Part shown: in pieces, positions 59,869 through 64,000 of the stretch | Position numbering within the stretch: the stretch's first letter is position 1 | How the letters are laid out: each line of letters begins with the position of its first letter | Made by a program: the position numbers and the translations under genes | Assembly (NCBI GenBank): GCA_016719105.1 | Contig: JADKAQ010000003.1 | Span: forward strand, 1 to 64,000 | Length of the DNA: 64,000 nt | Reading direction: 5' to 3' | From: Gemmatimonadota bacterium | Lineage (GTDB): Bacteria > Gemmatimonadota > Gemmatimonadetes > Gemmatimonadales > Gemmatimonadaceae | Notes under the pieces: model-generated | The model's input: the letters and a program-made list of their open reading frames with translations, nothing else | Databases searched by the model: none | What the model was told of the DNA's origin: nothing

Positions 59869-62480
59869 GTGTGTACCGGCGTTGGGGAGTGCTGGCGCTG
59901 CTCGTGCTCGCGCCGCCCACGGCGTGCGCGCAGGAGGGCGACGCGGCATCGCTGGTGGCACAGGGGACGACGGCGCGGCAGGCCGGGCGATACGACGACG
60001 CGATCCGACTCGCGCAGCGGGCGACGGCGCGCGACAGTGCGCACGCCGGGGCCGCGCGCCTGCTGGCGCGCGCGCTGCGAGATGTGGGGCGCTATTCCGA
60101 GGCGAGCGAGGCGGCCGAGCGATTTCGCCGGGCGGCGAATGGTGCCACCGATCTGGACGTGCTCCTGGGCGACATCCTGCGCCTCCGCGGACGAGTGGAG
60201 GAGGCGCGCGCCGCCTACGAGCGGGCGCGACAAGGGGGCGATTCGCTCACGGCCAAGCTGCAGCTGGCGACGCTGGCCTTCGAGGGTGGGGCGCGCGACG
60301 AGGCGATGCGCGCCTTCGACGCCTTCATCGATATCTACAACAGCGGCCGTCGCGCCCTCACCGCGGACGAACTGCGCGCGGTGGCGGTGGCCTGCCGATA
60401 CCTGGGGCGCAACGATCCGCAGCTCTTCAAGGATGCGCTGAAGGCGTACGATCAGGCGATTGCCGCCGATTCCAGCAATCTCGATACGCGCACCGAGCTC
60501 GGCTTCCTCTTTCTCGAGAAGTTCAACGCGGTCGACGCGCGCGCCACCTTCGCGGCGGTGCTGGCGACCAACCCGACGCACCCGCGCGCCCTGCTCGGCA
60601 TGTCGCGCGTGCTGTCGTTCGACGGGCGTGGCGATGCCTCGGCACTCGTCAGGCAGTCGCTGGCGGTGAACCCGAGCGACGCGGAGGCGCGGGCGGTGGC
60701 CGCGCTCCTGCTGATCGACGTGGAGCGCTACGACGAGGCGGCGGCGGAGGCGATTCGCGGGCTCGCGGCCGACAGCGGGGCCGCCCAGCCACTCATCGCG
60801 CTGGCCGCCGCCAGGTGGCTCTCCGGCGACTCGGCCAACTTCCAGCGGGCGCTGGAGCGCGCGCACGCGCGCCTCCCCGGGGCGGCGGACGCCGAGGTGA
60901 CGTTGGCCGACGTCGCGGCACGCAACCGGTTGTATCGTCAGGCGGCGGCGTTCGCCGAGCAGGGACTGTCGCGCGATCCGCGGGCGGCTCGAGCCCTCGC
61001 GCTGTTAGGCGTGAACCAGCTCCGGCTCGGTCGCGTCGTCGACGGCAAGGCCAGTCTCGACCGCGCCTTCTCCCTGGATCCGTACGACGTCTGGGCCAAG
61101 AACACGCTCGACCTGCTCGACACGTTCGACGGCTACACCGAGGTGAAGACCCCTCGGTTCGTGCTGGTGATGGAAAAGAAGGATGCCGCGCTCCTGGCGC
61201 TGTACGCGGCGCCGCTCGCCGAGATGGCGTTCGACTCGTTGGCGGCGCGCTATGGTTACCGTCCGGCCGAGCCGGTGCGCGTGGAGTTCTTCCGCAGCCA
61301 CGCCGACTTCTCGGTGCGCACCGTGGGGTTGGCCGGACTTGGGGCGTTAGGCGTGTGTTTCGGACCGGTGGTCGCGATGGACTCGCCGGCGGCGCGCAAG
61401 GTGGGGGAGTTCAACTGGGGCTCGACGCTCTGGCACGAGATCGCCCACACCTTCACGTTAGGCGCGACCGACAACCGCATTCCGCGCTGGTTCTCGGAGG
61501 GGCTGTCGGTGCTGGAGGAACGGCGGGCGCGCCCCTCGTGGGGGAGCGACGTGACGCCGGAGTTCCTGGCCGCGTACGCCGCCGGGATGCTCGCCCCGCC
61601 GTCGCGCATGAACGACGGCTTCATGCGCCCGCGTTTTCCGCAGGAGGTCATCCTCTCCTACTACCAGGCGTCGCTGGTGGCCGAGTGGATCGAGCGCGAG
61701 CGCGGGGCCGCGGGGATCCGGGCGATGCTCGCCGGCTATAAGCGTGGGGCCACCACGCCAACGGTGGTGCGAGAGGTCCTGGGGCTGGACGCCGCGGGGC
61801 TCGACGCACGCTTCGACGCGTTTGTACGGGAACGCTTCGCGCGGGAGCTGGCGGCGGTCACGATGGAACAGGGCGGGGAGCGGGAGCAGGGGATCCGGTG
61901 GCGGGGGACCTTTGCCGATGCGATGCGCGCGGCGACGGCGGCCGCGGAGCGCCAGCGATGGGACGATGCGGTGCGCGAACTCGAGCGCGCGAAGACGCTG
62001 CTGCCGTCGTATGCCGGCGAAGACTCGCCCTATCGGACGCTCTCCCAGATCCACCTCACGCGCCGCGACACGGCGGGGGCGGTCCGTGAGCTGCAAGCCA
62101 TGACCCAGCGCAACGAGCTGGCGTACGAGGCCAACCTGGAGCTGGATGCCCTGGCCGCGGCACGCGGTGACGTGCCTGCCGCGCTGGCGGCGCTCGACCG
62201 GACCCTGTACATCTCGCCCTTCGACCTGGGGATCCACCAGCGGCTGGCGGAGCGCGCGGCGCGCGTGGGGCGCCATCCGGTCGTGATCCGCGAGCGGCAG
62301 GCAGTACTGGCCCTCGATCCGTCGGATCGGGTGGATGCGATGTACCAGCTGGCGCTTGCGTACGCCAACGCCGGCGAGGTGAGCGCGGCGCGCCGGGAGG
62401 TGCTGCGGGCGCTCGACCTGGCCCCCAACTTCGAGAAGGCGCAGGCGCTCCTGCTTTCGCTCCAGGAGAAACGGCCATGA
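59865..62480 (+). CDS. Secreted TPR protein with MA-type metallopeptidase domain
   Basis: This 871-residue protein has an N-terminal signal ending ACAQ and about eight TPR-like repeats up to residue 420. A zincin domain follows with HEIAH at residues 524-528 (context TLWHEIAHTFTLGATDNRIP) and the gluzincin Glu in RWFSEGLSVLEERRA. More TPR repeats reach the C-terminus. It is predicted to be an active periplasmic peptidase with a protein-binding scaffold. It overlaps both neighbours by 4 bases. Confidence 0.82.
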   Translation: MSVYRRWGVLALLVLAPPTACAQEGDAASLVAQGTTARQAGRYDDAIRLAQRATARDSAHAGAARLLARALRDVGRYSEASEAAERFRRAANGATDLDVLLGDILRLRGRVEEARAAYERARQGGDSLTAKLQLATLAFEGGARDEAMRAFDAFIDIYNSGRRALTADELRAVAVACRYLGRNDPQLFKDALKAYDQAIAADSSNLDTRTELGFLFLEKFNAVDARATFAAVLATNPTHPRALLGMSRVLSFDGRGDASALVRQSLAVNPSDAEARAVAALLLIDVERYDEAAAEAIRGLAADSGAAQPLIALAAARWLSGDSANFQRALERAHARLPGAADAEVTLADVAARNRLYRQAAAFAEQGLSRDPRAARALALLGVNQLRLGRVVDGKASLDRAFSLDPYDVWAKNTLDLLDTFDGYTEVKTPRFVLVMEKKDAALLALYAAPLAEMAFDSLAARYGYRPAEPVRVEFFRSHADFSVRTVGLAGLGALGVCFGPVVAMDSPAARKVGEFNWGSTLWHEIAHTFTLGATDNRIPRWFSEGLSVLEERRARPSWGSDVTPEFLAAYAAGMLAPPSRMNDGFMRPRFPQEVILSYYQASLVAEWIERERGAAGIRAMLAGYKRGATTPTVVREVLGLDAAGLDARFDAFVRERFARELAAVTMEQGGEREQGIRWRGTFADAMRAATAAAERQRWDDAVRELERAKTLLPSYAGEDSPYRTLSQIHLTRRDTAGAVRELQAMTQRNELAYEANLELDALAAARGDVPAALAALDRTLYISPFDLGIHQRLAERAARVGRHPVVIRERQAVLALDPSDRVDAMYQLALAYANAGEVSAARREVLRALDLAPNFEKAQALLLSLQEKRP

Positions 62481-63235
62481 GACGATGGCGCAGGTGGGGA
62501 TTGGCGCTGCTGGTCCTGCTCCCGGCCCTGACGGTCGCGGCGCAGGGCTTTCGCGGGCGTCGGCGCGCCCCCGGGAACGACCCCAACCCGAACGTTCCGT
62601 ACGACGGACGCTTCACCTTCGTGCGGATGCGATTCGAGCCGTTAGGCGGCGGGTGGGACCTCAAGTGGGACCACGACTACCCGCGCGCCGAGACGCACTT
62701 CATGAAGATCCTCGAGGAGCTCACGACGGTGAAGCCGTTCCTCGAAGGGAGCAACATCCTGGCGTTCGACGATCCCGCGTTGTTCAAGTACCCGGTGGCG
62801 TACGTGTCGGAGCCGGGGTACTGGTCGATGAACGAACAGGAGCTGGCTGGGCTCAAGGCCTACGTGCAGAAGGGGGGCTTTCTCATCTTCGACGACTTCG
62901 CCGGCACGCCGCAGTTCCGCAACTTCGAGTTCCGATGGATGCAGGCCTTCCCCGGCATGACACTGGTCAAGCTCGATCGGTCGCATCCGCTGTTCGACTC
63001 GTTCTATCACATCGAGTCGCTGGACATGGATCACCCGTACTACGGCGCGAAGGCCGAGTTCTGGGGTGCGTTCGAGGACAACGACCCGGCCAAGCGCTTG
63101 GTCATGATCGCCAATTTCAACAACGACATCGGCGACTACATGGAGTGGTCCGACGAGGGCTTCCTCCCGATCGCGCTGAGCAACGAGGCGTACAAGCTGG
63201 CCGTGAACTACGTCGTGTACGCCATGACGCACTGA
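62477..63235 (+). CDS. DUF4159 protein
   Basis: This 252-residue exported protein has a signal (WGLALLVLLPALTVAAQG) and a DUF4159 domain, a glutamine-amidotransferase-like fold found beside MoxR and vWA genes. Family blocks: FTFVRMRFEPLGGGWDLKWD, PVAYVSEPGYWSMNEQELAG, GGFLIFDDFAG and YGAKAEFWGAFEDNDPAKRL. It is coupled to the TPR gene. Confidence 0.85.
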   Translation: MRRWRRWGLALLVLLPALTVAAQGFRGRRRAPGNDPNPNVPYDGRFTFVRMRFEPLGGGWDLKWDHDYPRAETHFMKILEELTTVKPFLEGSNILAFDDPALFKYPVAYVSEPGYWSMNEQELAGLKAYVQKGGFLIFDDFAGTPQFRNFEFRWMQAFPGMTLVKLDRSHPLFDSFYHIESLDMDHPYYGAKAEFWGAFEDNDPAKRLVMIANFNNDIGDYMEWSDEGFLPIALSNEAYKLAVNYVVYAMTH

Positions 63236-63314
63236 GGCACACCCGACGCGGCGCTGGCGCCGCGCTGCCGCCGACCGTTTGATCGACACGCCGACGCACT
63301 GACCCAGGAGACCC

Positions 63315-64000
<686 letters not shown>

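Overview
The window is a piece of a high-GC (about two-thirds G+C by eye) bacterial chromosome. Several families point to Gemmatimonadota: a Minf_1886-family protein, an NNR-ThiL-PlsC-enolase run, a PuhE-type photosynthesis assembly fragment, and signal-peptide proteins rich in Asp-Ser-Ala-Arg tails. Genes are dense, often overlap by 4 to 8 bases, and form runs on both strands. The taxon call is inference from families and composition.

Layout. 1-2000: the edge of a chromosomal integron. It has part of an attC site, one cassette with a small beta-rich ORF, a candidate attI, and a tyrosine integrase (IntI) transcribed in the same direction as the cassette, the reverse of the classical layout. 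2300-10840 (minus strand): valS, a repeat-tailed lipoprotein, selA, gmhB, purN, purH. 10915-15630: a BON-domain membrane protein, then thrS, an APC permease and a cupin. 15799-18710: a lipoprotein hydrolase and a PorV/PorQ-like protein. 19014-26294: thiolase, CPBP protease, 3-hydroxybutyryl-CoA dehydrogenase, acyl-CoA dehydrogenase, leucine dehydrogenase, rpiB and glyA, an acyl-CoA and branched-chain amino-acid catabolic set. 26335-27024 is an almost pure G/C block that is probably an assembly fault; it hides most of a gene whose last 35 codons survive. 27210-35277: glycosyltransferase, proline dehydrogenase, small secreted and membrane proteins, an HTH protein, OsmC, VOC plus MarR, and DUF1028. 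35773-41420: Minf_1886, zinc ribbon, NAD(P)HX repair, thiL, plsC, eno, ftsB-like. 41478-42920: initiator tRNA-Met, a pilin pair, elongator tRNA-Met. 43075-50122: a 5'-truncated puhE followed by dxs, idi, hemD, hemC, hemB and hemL. 50269-56089: a subtilase, HDOD protein, Ycf46-like AAA protein, a small hypothetical and an SRPBCC protein. 56389-64000: an envelope-associated operon (vWA/glutamine-amidotransferase-like membrane protein, C13-like protein, TPR/MA-type peptidase, DUF4159, MoxR) cut by the window end.

Three observations stand out. (1) The octamer CGTTAGGC, identical to the integron recombination core GTTRRRY with a leading C, is scattered through the whole window in both orientations. 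I located 37 exact GTTAGGC/GCCTAAC heptamers, 33 with the leading C, and several overlap stop codons. (2) The C-terminal half of PuhE lies next to a tRNA gene and leads into isoprenoid and tetrapyrrole precursor genes. It looks like the scar or edge of a photosynthesis gene cluster. (3) The integron itself has reversed integrase orientation. Smaller points are an apparent SelA-GmhB fusion that is better read as a one-base slip in a seven-base homopolymer, and an 8-bp tandem repeat (CGTCTTCC) that fills successive intergenic gaps.
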